Source: a bacterium
GTDB lineage: Bacteria; Thermotogota; Thermotogae; Mesoaciditogales; Mesoaciditogaceae
Direction of reading: 5' to 3'
NCBI GenBank assembly: GCA_021800445.1
Contig: JAJYYZ010000003.1
Coordinates: 26,812-90,811 of the forward strand
Length of the DNA stretch: 64,000 nucleotides
Positions within the stretch are counted from its first letter, which is position 1. The number at the start of each line of letters is the position of its first letter. The position numbers and the translations under genes are program-made. This document shows, one piece after another, positions 8,281 through 17,288 of this stretch. The notes below the pieces were generated by a model, which saw only the letters and a list, made by a program, of their open reading frames with translations, did not search any database and was not told the origin of the DNA.

Positions 8281-11081
8281 CCCTTCACCGATCCTTGCGT
8301 TAAACCTCCGACTATAAATCTTTGCAAACTTATAAATAGCGCCAATATAGGAATCATTCCGATCAATGCCGCCGTTGTTATAAGACCCCAATTGGACGAA
8401 TACTGACTAGTCGCGAAGGTTTGCAAGCCAACGGCAAAAGTGTAATGATTTATACCGGACATGATTATGGATGCAAGTATGTAATCGCCGTAGTTTCCTA
8501 TAAAACTCAGAATAACCGTAACCGCAAGTATCGGGGCAGAAAGCGGAAGTATTATCCTCCAGAATGTTTGAAATCTCGTTGCTCCATCAACCATGGCGGC
8601 TTCTTCGAGTTCGGTTGGAATTGTATCGAAAAATCCTTTTATAAGCCATGAATTGAATGCAATTCCGCCGCCTATGTAAAGGAAGGCAAGACCGCCAAGA
8701 GAATTAAGACCGAGGAACGGTAAAAATTGGCCTATGTAATTCAGCAAAAGGTACAGAGCAACCATTGCCATCATCGTTGGAAACATCTGTATAAGCAGTA
8801 TACTTATCAAGCCATATTTTCTACCGGAAAATCTGAGACGTGAAAATGGATATGCCATCAAAGCAGAAAGTAAGACGGTTATCACGGCAGCGCTGCCGGC
8901 AACGATTATGCTGTTCAACAACCATAAGAGGAAAGGTGGCAAATATTTTACCTGCCAGTCTTGAGTCAAATAATAAGAGGTATTGTTTATGGAATTCAAT
9001 CTCCCGCTTATGTCTTTGAAATAAGGCAACGCTGCGAGTTCGTTCGTTCTTCTTGAAACTATTCCAAGTGCCGGCGCTATGGTGGAAACGTATTGATTCT
9101 GGTAGAGGTTGTTCATGGCGTTTAATTCATTAACGCTGAATGGAAATCCAAGCAGATTTATGTCTATGTAAGCGTTACTTCTTTCTTTGAGGTTTGATAT
9201 GTAATTACCATATTGAGCGTTGAAAGTGTTGAATTGTGACGTTGTTTGCAAAGTAAGGTTAATTGTGTCAATCAATTTTTGCGTGTTAAAAAACTGATCG
9301 TACCGAGACGAAGGAGGAATAGGCTGGATATCTTTGTAAATCGAAGAATTCACAAGCGTACCGTAATACGCGTTGAGATCGCTTAAAAAAGCTGTGGCAC
9401 TTTCAAAATCACCTATTTTTGCTTCATCGGTCTTTATAACAGGCACCATCAAGATAGTTTTAAAGTACAAAGAAGATAAGGCTATTTTAGAGTTTATGTC
9501 ATTTATTTTCTGCTGCATGGGCGGTATCTCGGATGAAATCTCCGAAATTGTTTTGTTCATTTGAGGTACTTCGGAGGCTATCTTATCATATTTTTGAGTC
9601 GAAGCATCGTAATTTTGAAGAACCGACAAAGACATCGAAAGACCCGATTGCAATTTCAAAAGCGCTATTGGAAGGGAGGATTTGACATTCGAAATCGCAT
9701 TCGAACTCATATTCGTGAATATCAAAGATTGATTGTTTTGGATGTATTCAAGATCATCAAGAATTTTTTGAACCTGTGCCGTTATAGAATCAAAAACATG
9801 ATATTTCGAAGAGATGCCAACCCAATTTTTGATCTGAGATATGTAAGATGAAACATCGTAGAAAACTCCGCTTTGTGTTGAAGGCGCGGTTTTCCCATTC
9901 AACACACCTTTCATGACGGAGATCATGTCATCAATTGCCATAGCAGTTGGCACTATGTTGTTTGAAAAGATGGAAACTTGAGACGCATCGTAAGACATAG
10001 CACTAAGTAAAGCGGTGGAACTTGCCATCATCGTGCTCAATTGGGTTTGAAGCGTTGAATAAGTGTTGTTAAGATTTGTGAGCGAAGATTGAAGTGTGCC
10101 TGTAAGATCATTTCTTACGCTTTGAACTTTCGAAATGGCATCGTTAACACTTTTATCGTAAACGGCTTGAGCGGAGTTAACCTTTTGAATCGAAGCAAAA
10201 ACCAAAGTTTTTATGTTTTGAAGTCGCTGGGATACGGTGGAAGGAAGAGTGTTGGAAAGGTTTATCGTGTCCATGTTTATCCGTCTGAGATAAACAGGTG
10301 CAAACCACTGACCGTAATTGAAAGTTCCATTTTTAAGGGAATCTACAGTTTCTTGATAGGCTCCAACGAGATCCTTTGCTGTTTTGCCATCCGCGTTATT
10401 TTCCAAAAGCATTTGTGAAACTTCTCCTGGTACATTGGAAATCGATGGCAAAACTGTGGCCATGGCATTCGTGTAAGTTGCCCTTGTCGTTAAGATATCA
10501 GGAAAATACTGGCCTGCTATTTCTATCGCCCGTTGCGTTTGAGAGGCTTTGACCGTGTTTAGAGTATCGTAAAGGCCTGCCAGTTTGTAATTTTGATCGA
10601 GCGCGTTGAATTTATTTGAAAGATACGCGGAAAATGTCGAAAGATATGTCATATCCATTCCGGCATTTGATTTGACATTTTCAATTGCCTCCGACTCCGC
10701 TTTAGGAATGAAATTGACAGAAATCCAAGAAGCGTCTGATGTTATCGAATCGTTCATCTTGGAGGTGCCTTTGAAATAACCTTCAAACGCGCTGAAATTA
10801 CCGTTTAGAGTGTTTAAAATTTCTCCTTTGCTCATCTTGTTGTAAGGACTTCCAAGGCTGTAGATGTTCGATATCTCGTTGTATAGAGCGGGAACATTTT
10901 TTCTTTCGAGAATCAGATCAACGTAATTTTGCCACGTGGTCTGGTCTGAGAACAGATCCGGACTTATAGAAGAATTGTCCCTTCTTATAGATGTTGTGAA
11001 AATCCATAGAATTGGAAATAAGACTACCGCTATGACAACTATGATTAGTATGTGTCTTACAGGATGAACTTTAAACATCAT
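8277..11081 (-). CDS. malG: Maltose-type ABC transporter permease MalG with giant extracytoplasmic insert
   Basis: Inner-membrane permease of a carbohydrate ABC importer. At 934 residues it is three times E. coli MalG. TM1 (about residues 8-30) is followed by about 650 residues rich in Ser, Asn, Thr and coiled-coil-like heptads, lying outside the membrane. The canonical permease core then begins near LLWLLNSIIVAGSAA and includes the EAA loop PTELEEAAMVDGATRFQTFW that docks the ATPase. Thermotoga MalG proteins are known to carry a similar though shorter insert, so this is a lineage trait carried further. Starts ATGATG overlapping the malF stop and overlaps the phosphodiesterase start. No MalK-type ATPase gene is in the window; a shared MsmK-like ATPase elsewhere is expected. 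Confidence 0.93.
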   Translation of the reverse strand: MMFKVHPVRHILIIVVIAVVLFPILWIFTTSIRRDNSSISPDLFSDQTTWQNYVDLILERKNVPALYNEISNIYSLGSPYNKMSKGEILNTLNGNFSAFEGYFKGTSKMNDSITSDASWISVNFIPKAESEAIENVKSNAGMDMTYLSTFSAYLSNKFNALDQNYKLAGLYDTLNTVKASQTQRAIEIAGQYFPDILTTRATYTNAMATVLPSISNVPGEVSQMLLENNADGKTAKDLVGAYQETVDSLKNGTFNYGQWFAPVYLRRINMDTINLSNTLPSTVSQRLQNIKTLVFASIQKVNSAQAVYDKSVNDAISKVQSVRNDLTGTLQSSLTNLNNTYSTLQTQLSTMMASSTALLSAMSYDASQVSIFSNNIVPTAMAIDDMISVMKGVLNGKTAPSTQSGVFYDVSSYISQIKNWVGISSKYHVFDSITAQVQKILDDLEYIQNNQSLIFTNMSSNAISNVKSSLPIALLKLQSGLSMSLSVLQNYDASTQKYDKIASEVPQMNKTISEISSEIPPMQQKINDINSKIALSSLYFKTILMVPVIKTDEAKIGDFESATAFLSDLNAYYGTLVNSSIYKDIQPIPPSSRYDQFFNTQKLIDTINLTLQTTSQFNTFNAQYGNYISNLKERSNAYIDINLLGFPFSVNELNAMNNLYQNQYVSTIAPALGIVSRRTNELAALPYFKDISGRLNSINNTSYYLTQDWQVKYLPPFLLWLLNSIIVAGSAAVITVLLSALMAYPFSRLRFSGRKYGLISILLIQMFPTMMAMVALYLLLNYIGQFLPFLGLNSLGGLAFLYIGGGIAFNSWLIKGFFDTIPTELEEAAMVDGATRFQTFWRIILPLSAPILAVTVILSFIGNYGDYILASIIMSGINHYTFAVGLQTFATSQYSSNWGLITTAALIGMIPILALFISLQRFIVGGLTQGSVKG

Positions 11082-12787
11082 TTGTTCACCTCTTCAAAAG
11101 AACCTGACAATTTGAAGTTTATAGCGCTGATGATGGCTATTATAACAAAAATAAGTATTGATATCGCAGCCGCAAGGCTATAATTTCTTCCTGAAACGCC
11201 TCCAAATGCCAGATTATACGTGTAACTTAGAAGTATATCTGTTTGTCCGGCAGGAGTTATTGAATTTGGAATCGGGGGGTTGCCTCCCGTTAAAAGATAT
11301 ATGACGTTGAAATTGTTGAAGTTAAAGGCAAATGATGCTATAAGCAAAGGTGCGAGGGGGGTCATCAAAAGTGGAAAGGTTATCGTCCAAAAAGAATGCC
11401 ATTTGGAAGATCCGTCTATAGAAGCCGCTTCATATAGATCGCTGGGTATAGATTGGAGAGCTCCCAGGGATATAACCATCATGTATGGGAAACCTAACCA
11501 TGTGTTGACCAAAAACAGCGCGACTTTTGCCCAGAAAGCATCGCCAAACCAATTTATCGGCGCTAAGTGTAACCATTCTCCCAAAAATATCCTGTTTATT
11601 ATTCCAAAACTCACGTTAAAGAAGCCTACCCTGAATATTATTATGGAAATAAACGCGGGTATTGCCCATGGAATTATGAGTAAAGTTCTGTAAATCGTTC
11701 TCAACCTCATCTGCCTGTTGTTCAAAATCACGGCAAGAATCAATCCAACTGCAAAGGTAAAGAAAACACTCAGCGCAGCCCATTCAAATGTCCATATAAA
11801 AACCGTCAAAAACGGAGAAGTTATCTGCTTGTTTGTCAAAAGAGATCCAAAATTCGAAAAACCAACGTTACCGTAATAGCCGATTATCATGGTCTGTTTG
11901 CCGGTGTTGGGATCTACATTCCAAAATGCATAATCGTGTTCGACGACAGGTTGATTAGTCATCGTGTTGACAAGCACTGTTTTCTCGACGTTATGACCAT
12001 TTTCCACAACAGGCATGGTTGAAAGCGTGTATTCGTACTTTGCGGTTACCAATTTGTTAAAGCCATATGTGGTTGTAAAAAAGAGAGTGCCAAACTGAGA
12101 GTTTATGAATTCGGTGTTGCTCAATTCCGGTCCGTAATTTAAATTGAAAAATTTCAAATTCGGAAAGGTTGTTTGATCCGAGGGACTGTAAAAATAATTG
12201 TAATTTTGACCGTCAACCGAAATCGCTATTATCTGTGAAGGATCTTTTAAAGACCTTACAATTGAATAATTAACGCCGTTTATAGAAATCGATCCATTTG
12301 TTATCATCTCAAAATTGCTTACGTATTTGGCCTTGCCGGTTTTAATCGGAGAATTGGCTATATACAAATTTCCATTGGAATCTTTCAAAAGCATCACGAA
12401 ATCATCAGTTGGTTTGTAATCTTTGTAAAGCGTGTAAACGGAATAATTGAAAAATTTTGGATTGGGACTTATAACTATTGTATCAAGCATTATGTTGACA
12501 GCCTGATCTCGCGTCCACATGTATCCCGTTTCATAATTCTGAAACGCGAGTTGAACGGTGAAATATATCGGATAAACGGTGAGGATCATCAATATTATGA
12601 TCGCAGGGATCATGTATTTGAAAGGATATCCTTTTGGATTTATAAGCGCGTAATCTATAAAGATAAGCAACAACACGACTATAACACCAAGCGCGTAAGA
12701 ACCATTTGCCATCAAAAGCGTTATCACCCAGGCAAGTATTGCATCTATGACCGCGACAGATATCCACATAATCGTCTTTTTTAACAA
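11078..12787 (-). CDS. malF: Maltose-type ABC transporter permease MalF
   Basis: Partner permease of MalG. The 569-residue protein has several N-terminal membrane segments, a large periplasmic domain (about residues 85-310, counterpart of the E. coli MalF P2 loop that touches the binding protein), then the conserved permease core with the EAA loop PSDLYEAASIDGSSKWHSFW. The start is a TTG at 12787, preceded at ideal distance by GGAGGG; no ATG is closer. A strong hairpin separates it from malE, so it is probably translated at lower level than the binding protein. Overlaps malG by four bases. Confidence 0.95.
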   Translation of the reverse strand: MLKKTIMWISVAVIDAILAWVITLLMANGSYALGVIVVLLLIFIDYALINPKGYPFKYMIPAIIILMILTVYPIYFTVQLAFQNYETGYMWTRDQAVNIMLDTIVISPNPKFFNYSVYTLYKDYKPTDDFVMLLKDSNGNLYIANSPIKTGKAKYVSNFEMITNGSISINGVNYSIVRSLKDPSQIIAISVDGQNYNYFYSPSDQTTFPNLKFFNLNYGPELSNTEFINSQFGTLFFTTTYGFNKLVTAKYEYTLSTMPVVENGHNVEKTVLVNTMTNQPVVEHDYAFWNVDPNTGKQTMIIGYYGNVGFSNFGSLLTNKQITSPFLTVFIWTFEWAALSVFFTFAVGLILAVILNNRQMRLRTIYRTLLIIPWAIPAFISIIIFRVGFFNVSFGIINRIFLGEWLHLAPINWFGDAFWAKVALFLVNTWLGFPYMMVISLGALQSIPSDLYEAASIDGSSKWHSFWTITFPLLMTPLAPLLIASFAFNFNNFNVIYLLTGGNPPIPNSITPAGQTDILLSYTYNLAFGGVSGRNYSLAAAISILIFVIIAIISAINFKLSGSFEEVNK

Positions 12788-12807
12788 ATTAATCCCTCCG
12801 TGATAAA

Positions 12808-12835
12808 TGTAAGGCGGGGCAATCCCCGCCTTACA
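12808..12835 (-). terminator. Intercistronic hairpin between malE and malF (attenuator/stabiliser)
   Basis: A perfect 12-bp stem (TGTAAGGCGGGG paired with CCCCGCCTTACA) with a four-base loop lies directly after the malE stop and before the malF ribosome-binding site. A loose T-rich stretch precedes rather than follows it on the transcript, so it may act by partial termination or by protecting the malE mRNA 3' end. This would give more binding protein than permease. Confidence 0.75.
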
Positions 12836-12843
12836 ATTTTATT

Positions 12844-14025
12844 TTATTTAGATATCGCTTGCTGTATCTGCTGAACTGCCGTCGTTAAAGCGGCCTGCGA
12901 AGATTCCTTACCGCTGATGGCAAGGTCTATAGCGTTGGTCCATGCATTCCACACAGAAGCCATTTGTGGAATATTTGGCATAGGAGTCGTGTTGCTTAAA
13001 GCATCGACAAATCCTTTAAGCCATGGCGCGACTGTCTCGGCTTTGGCGGCAACATCGTAGCGTGCAGGAATTCTCGGATCCGCCTGCCAGATTTTGTACA
13101 TAGTATCAGGTGTGTTTATGTAATCCGACATGAATTCCATTGCCTGAATCTGATTGGGAGATTTAGAACTTATCATAAAACCCTGAACGCCAACAAATGG
13201 TTTTCCGCCGGGTATCGGTGCAACTCCGAAATTGATACCGGCCTGTTGAACCGCGGGTACTTCCCACTCGCCATTTATCATCATGGCAGCCTTACCAGAT
13301 GTGAAAAGATTAGCCGCAGTGTTGTAATCTTCACCCTGCGGGATAATTCCGGAAGTAAAGAACTTCACTATGTAATTTAGTCCTGCAACTGCTCCGGAAT
13401 TGGCAAGTCCTACATCATTTGGATTAAGAGAACCGTTCGAATTTGTCCCGAATACGTAACCACCGAATCCTTGAATAAATGGAGCAGAAAAGTATGGATC
13501 ACCGTAGACAGCATACGCAAGTCCGTAAAATCCGCCTGCTGTCATTTGCTGCGCCATAGTGAAAAGTTGATCTGGAGTCGTTGGTGGATTTGTGACGTAA
13601 TCTTTGTTGTAGAACAGAGCGAGCACATCTATACCGTAAGGAAGCCCATAAAGTTTACCGCCGTAAGAGAAAGCCTGAAGAGACGTAGGAGCAAATTGTT
13701 TTAATTGATCGGATGAAAGGAAAGTGATAGGAGTTAAAAGTCCATCTGCTGCCAATTCTCCGACCCAATCGTTTGCGCCAACTATTATGTCTGGCCCTTC
13801 ATTGGCCGCGGCAGCCGTGATGAATTTGCTTCTTATGTCACCGAAGTTCATTTCTACAACTTTAACAGGTATACCGTAAACAGCCTGAAATTCATTACCG
13901 AGTTGTTTCAAAATTGGGGCCCTCGTAGAATCTGCCCAGATAAGTAACTGTCCAGGAACAGCGGCAAAAACACTCATCGTCAAAAGTGCAAGAATGACGA
14001 CTGTAAGCACTACCAAACGCTTCAT
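12844..14025 (-). CDS. malE: Maltose/maltooligosaccharide-type ABC transporter substrate-binding protein
   Basis: Secreted solute-binding protein of the MalEFG importer. The 393-residue product starts MKRLVVLTVVILALLTMSVFA, a signal peptide cleaved near VFA-AVPG, with no lipobox cysteine. The mature part has the family-1 pattern: LLIWADSTRAP, the GPDIIVGANDWVGELAADGLL segment, ALFYNKD and GKAAMMINGEWE, all typical of maltose or trehalose binding proteins. The ATG at 14025 is chosen because GGGAGG lies 7 bases upstream; a start six codons earlier overlaps that site. First gene of the mal operon, behind a promoter with a palindromic operator. The adjacent divergent region has a GH13 amylase, supporting an alpha-glucan substrate, though trehalose cannot be excluded. 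Confidence 0.93.
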   Translation of the reverse strand: MKRLVVLTVVILALLTMSVFAAVPGQLLIWADSTRAPILKQLGNEFQAVYGIPVKVVEMNFGDIRSKFITAAAANEGPDIIVGANDWVGELAADGLLTPITFLSSDQLKQFAPTSLQAFSYGGKLYGLPYGIDVLALFYNKDYVTNPPTTPDQLFTMAQQMTAGGFYGLAYAVYGDPYFSAPFIQGFGGYVFGTNSNGSLNPNDVGLANSGAVAGLNYIVKFFTSGIIPQGEDYNTAANLFTSGKAAMMINGEWEVPAVQQAGINFGVAPIPGGKPFVGVQGFMISSKSPNQIQAMEFMSDYINTPDTMYKIWQADPRIPARYDVAAKAETVAPWLKGFVDALSNTTPMPNIPQMASVWNAWTNAIDLAISGKESSQAALTTAVQQIQQAISK

Positions 14026-14054
14026 CTGAATTCCTCCCTTCAAAATATGAATTT

Positions 14055-14070
14055 AAGGTAAATTTACCTT
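14055..14070. promoter_or_regulatory. Perfect 16-bp palindrome, probable operator of the mal operon
   Basis: AAGGTAAATTTACCTT is fully self-complementary and lies just downstream of the predicted malE transcription start, ending about 15 bases before the Shine-Dalgarno. This is where a repressor would block elongation. It differs from the LacI-type site of the ribose operon, so another regulator, not encoded in this window, is implied. Confidence 0.6.
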
Positions 14071-14084
14071 GACAGGCAAATAAT

Positions 14085-14113
14085 ATAATACCACTAAAGT
14101 CATTTTATTTCAA
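14085..14113 (-). promoter_or_regulatory. Promoter of malEFG operon
   Basis: Minus strand -35 TTGAAA (14108-14113) and -10 TATTAT (14085-14090), spacer exactly 17 bases. It is the only good hexamer pair upstream of malE. Confidence 0.75.
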
Positions 14114-14237
14114 TAGGTGGCAAAGATGAAAACGATTTAGAATCGCTCGGTGTCTGTCTTTGCAAAGTGTCGGCTTCGGATGTCCATTTACACTTCACTT
14201 TTTCCATACCTTACCGGCTACGTGTTGCGTGCCATTT

Positions 14238-14265
14238 TTGTTGTAAGTCGATCCTGTGTTAAAAT
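14238..14265 (+). promoter_or_regulatory. Possible promoter of the YitT-amylase-glycosyltransferase operon
   Basis: TTGTTG (14238-14243), 16-base spacer, then TAAAAT (14260-14265) preceded by TGT, an extended -10. The predicted start would lie only about 10 bases before the chosen start codon, so either the leader is very short or a start codon differs from my choice. Confidence 0.4.
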
Positions 14266-14281
14266 TCCATTGGTGATACGT

Positions 14282-15151
14282 TTGGAAAGCACAAAATTTT
14301 GGAATTTCACAAAAGAATATTCACTTATAACGATAGGAGATCTCATAACCGCAATCGGTGTAGTAGCCTTTCTCATACCTTACAACATAGCGGCGGGAGG
14401 TGCAAGTGGTCTTGCGATAATTCTTCATGGTCTTGTGCCTTTGATCCAAATCGGTGTATGGATGTACATAATAAACGGAATTTTGATACTCATGGCCATT
14501 TTGATCCTTGGCATAGATTTCAGTTTCAAAACGATATATTCGACATTTTTACTTTCCTTTTTCGTGGATCTTTTCAACAACATATTTCCAATACCGGTTT
14601 ACAACGGCGGAGATTTGATGCTTGCAACGATCTTCGGATCGATAATAACGGCCTTTGGCATGGCAATAGCCTTCTCGCAAAATGGAAGCACGGGCGGAAC
14701 GGATATAGTCGCAAAACTTTTCAACAGATTTTTTGCCATGCCACTCGGCCAGGGAGTTTTGATTGCAGATGTCGCAATAGGTGTGCTTTCCGGTTTCCAA
14801 TATGGCATAAACATAGGAATGTACGCCATTCTTGCCATAGTTTTAAATGGACTGTCAATAGATTTCCTCATGCGCGGTATGGAAATGAACAAACAACTTT
14901 TCATAATCTCAGCCAAAAACGACGAAATATCTGATTACATTGTTAAAAAAATGAGTCATGGCGTTACTTACGTCCCAACAGTAGGTGCGTACACAAACGA
15001 AGCGTACAAAATGATAATGGTTGTCATCAAAAGGAGAGAAGTGGCAGAACTTTTGAGTGTTATAAAACAGATAGATCCCAAAGCCTTTGTCATAGTTGAA
15101 GACATAGACAAAGCCTTTGGAGAAGGGTTTAACGATATAAGCAAATTGTGA
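14282..15151 (+). CDS. YitT-family integral membrane protein (DUF161/DUF2179)
   Basis: Membrane protein of unknown transport role. From the TTG at 14282 (GGTGAT upstream) the product is 289 residues, the usual YitT length: five or six hydrophobic helices (residues ~10-170) with the glycine-rich AAGGASGLAIILHG and the NGSTGGTDIVAKL motif, then a cytoplasmic DUF2179 domain (about 205-289: LFIISAKNDEISDYI, MIMVVIKRREVAELL). The frame is open 44 codons further upstream but that stretch is not family-like. A GTG at 14273 is an alternative start. Followed after eight bases by the amylase gene. Confidence 0.88.
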   Translation: MESTKFWNFTKEYSLITIGDLITAIGVVAFLIPYNIAAGGASGLAIILHGLVPLIQIGVWMYIINGILILMAILILGIDFSFKTIYSTFLLSFFVDLFNNIFPIPVYNGGDLMLATIFGSIITAFGMAIAFSQNGSTGGTDIVAKLFNRFFAMPLGQGVLIADVAIGVLSGFQYGINIGMYAILAIVLNGLSIDFLMRGMEMNKQLFIISAKNDEISDYIVKKMSHGVTYVPTVGAYTNEAYKMIMVVIKRREVAELLSVIKQIDPKAFVIVEDIDKAFGEGFNDISKL

Positions 15152-15159
15152 GGTGTAAC

Positions 15160-16446
15160 ATGATCTACCAGATATTCATTGACAGATTTGCAAGTTCAGA
15201 TCAAAAATATCAGACCAAATCATGGGATTTGCCAATCGAAGGTGCGACAAACGAATTTTACGGAGGAAATCTTCGCGGTGTTATTTCGAAAATAGATCAT
15301 ATAGCCAATCTCGGATCAAGTGCGATTTACATTACGCCTATTTTCGATTCAAAAACGTATCACAGATACGATACGCTTGATTACTTTCAAATAAGTCCTA
15401 TGGTCGGAGACGAAAAAGATCTTGAAGAGTTGGTAAGAGTCTTTCATTCAAGAGGGATAAAAGTTTTCCTCGATGGCGTTTTTAATCATGCAAATTCTGA
15501 CGCCGAAATAGTTTCAAAGATGGGAACAAACAAAAGATGGAGAGGCTTCGGTGAACTAACGGAATTAGATCTTGACAGACCTAATGTCATGGAATTTATC
15601 TTAAAAGTTGTAGAATACTGGATGAAAAAAGGCATAGACGGATTTAGAATCGACTGTGCCAACGATGTTGGAATGGATCATCTTGATCGCATTATGGGTA
15701 AGATTCACGAATTCGGCGGACAGATGATAGGCGAGGTGATGACCTATGCCAAAGACTGGATGGGCCACATGGATGGGGTGATGAACTACTTTTTCAGACA
15801 ATCAACACTTTCTATTCTAAATGATGAAATTACCACAAACGATTATGTTACCGCTTTGAACTGGATGGTTGACGAATATCCCCAAGATAAGTTACTTAAT
15901 TCATGGACTATCCTTTCTTCACATGATACGCCAAGACTTTCTTACGTATTTGGCAACGAAAAAAAGGTACGTTTGGCGATAGCAATTCAAAATGCCTTCC
16001 CAGGAATTCCTATGGTTTATTACGGTGAAGAAGTTGGAATGAATGGCGGTCCTGATCCATTTAACAGATCTCCTATGAATTGGAATCAAAAAGACGAAAG
16101 ATTCGAATTTTACCGGAAAATGAGCAATTTAAGAAAAACATTTGATGTACTTTCAAACGGGAAAACCAAAATATGGATGGCAGGAGATATCCTGTCTATC
16201 TTGAGATATGACAAATGGGAGAAGTTCATGCTTTTTGTCGCTAACCCTACCGGTATGACGAGCGTTTCAAATGTCATGATACCGTATTCGTACGCTTATG
16301 ATGGATTGGAGATGAAGGATATGATCTCAAATCGTGTTGTGAAAATTGGTGCCGGTTCTGTTTCAATCGATCTCGAACCGTTCAATTTTTCCTTCTTTGT
16401 TCCGAAAGACGATATATCGAACTATTCTTTTTTCAAACACAGATGA
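15160..16446 (+). CDS. Cytoplasmic GH13 alpha-amylase family glucosidase
   Basis: Cleaves or transfers alpha-glucosidic bonds in maltooligosaccharides or cyclodextrins. 428 residues, starting MIYQIFIDRF at an ATG with GAGGTG upstream. All GH13 regions are present: DGVFNH (region I), GIDGFRIDCAND with the nucleophile Asp (region II), MIGEVM with the acid/base Glu (region III), and ILSSHDTPRL with the stabilising Asp (region IV). The FYGGNLRGVISKIDHI opening resembles cyclomaltodextrinase/neopullulanase types but the N-terminal carbohydrate module of those enzymes is absent. No signal peptide, so it acts inside the cell on sugars brought in by the neighbouring, divergently oriented MalEFG system. 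Overlaps the glycosyltransferase gene by four bases. Confidence 0.93.
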   Translation: MIYQIFIDRFASSDQKYQTKSWDLPIEGATNEFYGGNLRGVISKIDHIANLGSSAIYITPIFDSKTYHRYDTLDYFQISPMVGDEKDLEELVRVFHSRGIKVFLDGVFNHANSDAEIVSKMGTNKRWRGFGELTELDLDRPNVMEFILKVVEYWMKKGIDGFRIDCANDVGMDHLDRIMGKIHEFGGQMIGEVMTYAKDWMGHMDGVMNYFFRQSTLSILNDEITTNDYVTALNWMVDEYPQDKLLNSWTILSSHDTPRLSYVFGNEKKVRLAIAIQNAFPGIPMVYYGEEVGMNGGPDPFNRSPMNWNQKDERFEFYRKMSNLRKTFDVLSNGKTKIWMAGDILSILRYDKWEKFMLFVANPTGMTSVSNVMIPYSYAYDGLEMKDMISNRVVKIGAGSVSIDLEPFNFSFFVPKDDISNYSFFKHR

Positions 16447-17288
16447 AGATCGCAGCCGTAGTCGTAACTTACAACAGGATAAACTGGCTCAAAAAAAACA
16501 TCGATGCACTTTTGTCTCAAACAAGAATTCCGGATGAGATAATCGTCGTTGATAATGCAAGTACGGATGGCACATACGATTTTTTGAAAAATCTGTCTAA
16601 AGTTAAATTCAAAAGGCTTGAAGAAAACATCGGGGGTGCCGGAGGATTTGCGTATGGCCTGAAATGTGCGATCGATGACGAAGCGGATTGGGTTTGGATG
16701 ATGGATGACGATGCACTTCCTTACAAAAATGCTCTCGAAGCACTTGAATATGCCATTTTAAAAAATCAAAATTCGAACGTAGGCGTTTTTCTCAGCAAAC
16801 TGACGGATAAAGATAACTCAAAATCGTCAAATAAGACATCTTCTGCTCTGACGGGTACTTTTGTGGGTTTTGCGGTAAAAAAAGAGGTTGTCGAAAAAAT
16901 TGGCCTTCCTGACTCAGAATTCTTCATTTACGCTGACGATTACGATTATTCCATGAGGATAAAAAAGGCCGGATACAAGATGATGAGAGTGCATTCAAGT
17001 TTGATAGAACACAAAGACTGGATAAAGCAAAAGCGTATTTTTCGCTTTCCGTTTTCAAAGCCAAATGTTCCTCCATGGAAAACTTATTATCTTTTCAGGA
17101 ATCCAATTCTTGCAACTAAAAATTTTAAAACGGTAAATTTAGGCATTAAACTTTACCTGTCAATTGATAGATACATATGGTCATACGTTTCTCCGGAATC
17201 AAAACCCTATATATTTAGAGGATTCAAAGATGGTTTACATGATGTGAAGGGCAAAAAAATAGATCCTAAAAAGCCATTACTTTCTTGA
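16443..17288 (+). CDS. Family 2 glycosyltransferase (GlfT/rhamnosyltransferase-like)
   Basis: Inverting GT-A glycosyltransferase, 281 residues. VVVTYNRINWLKKNIDALL and IIVVDNASTDGTYDF form the nucleotide-binding start of the fold. WVWMMDDDALP holds the metal-binding DXD-like motif, and FIYADDYDYSMRIKKAG corresponds to the acceptor/catalytic-base region. The DDDALP form is shared with galactofuranosyl- and rhamnosyltransferases, but the sugar donor cannot be fixed. It overlaps the amylase stop (ATGA) and its 3' end overlaps the convergent SDR gene by 12 bases. Confidence 0.85.
   Translation: MKIAAVVVTYNRINWLKKNIDALLSQTRIPDEIIVVDNASTDGTYDFLKNLSKVKFKRLEENIGGAGGFAYGLKCAIDDEADWVWMMDDDALPYKNALEALEYAILKNQNSNVGVFLSKLTDKDNSKSSNKTSSALTGTFVGFAVKKEVVEKIGLPDSEFFIYADDYDYSMRIKKAGYKMMRVHSSLIEHKDWIKQKRIFRFPFSKPNVPPWKTYYLFRNPILATKNFKTVNLGIKLYLSIDRYIWSYVSPESKPYIFRGFKDGLHDVKGKKIDPKKPLLS

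Noticed and set aside
8280..8391. N-terminal extension of the phosphodiesterase to 8391
   Set aside because: The added 37 residues are the out-of-frame end of malG; the ATG at 8280 has the typical ATGA overlap.
14299..14934. Long open frame on the plus strand (about 211 codons) within the YitT-like gene
   Set aside because: It is out of frame with the gene, rich in His, Arg and Cys with no hydrophobic pattern, and has no ribosome-binding site.
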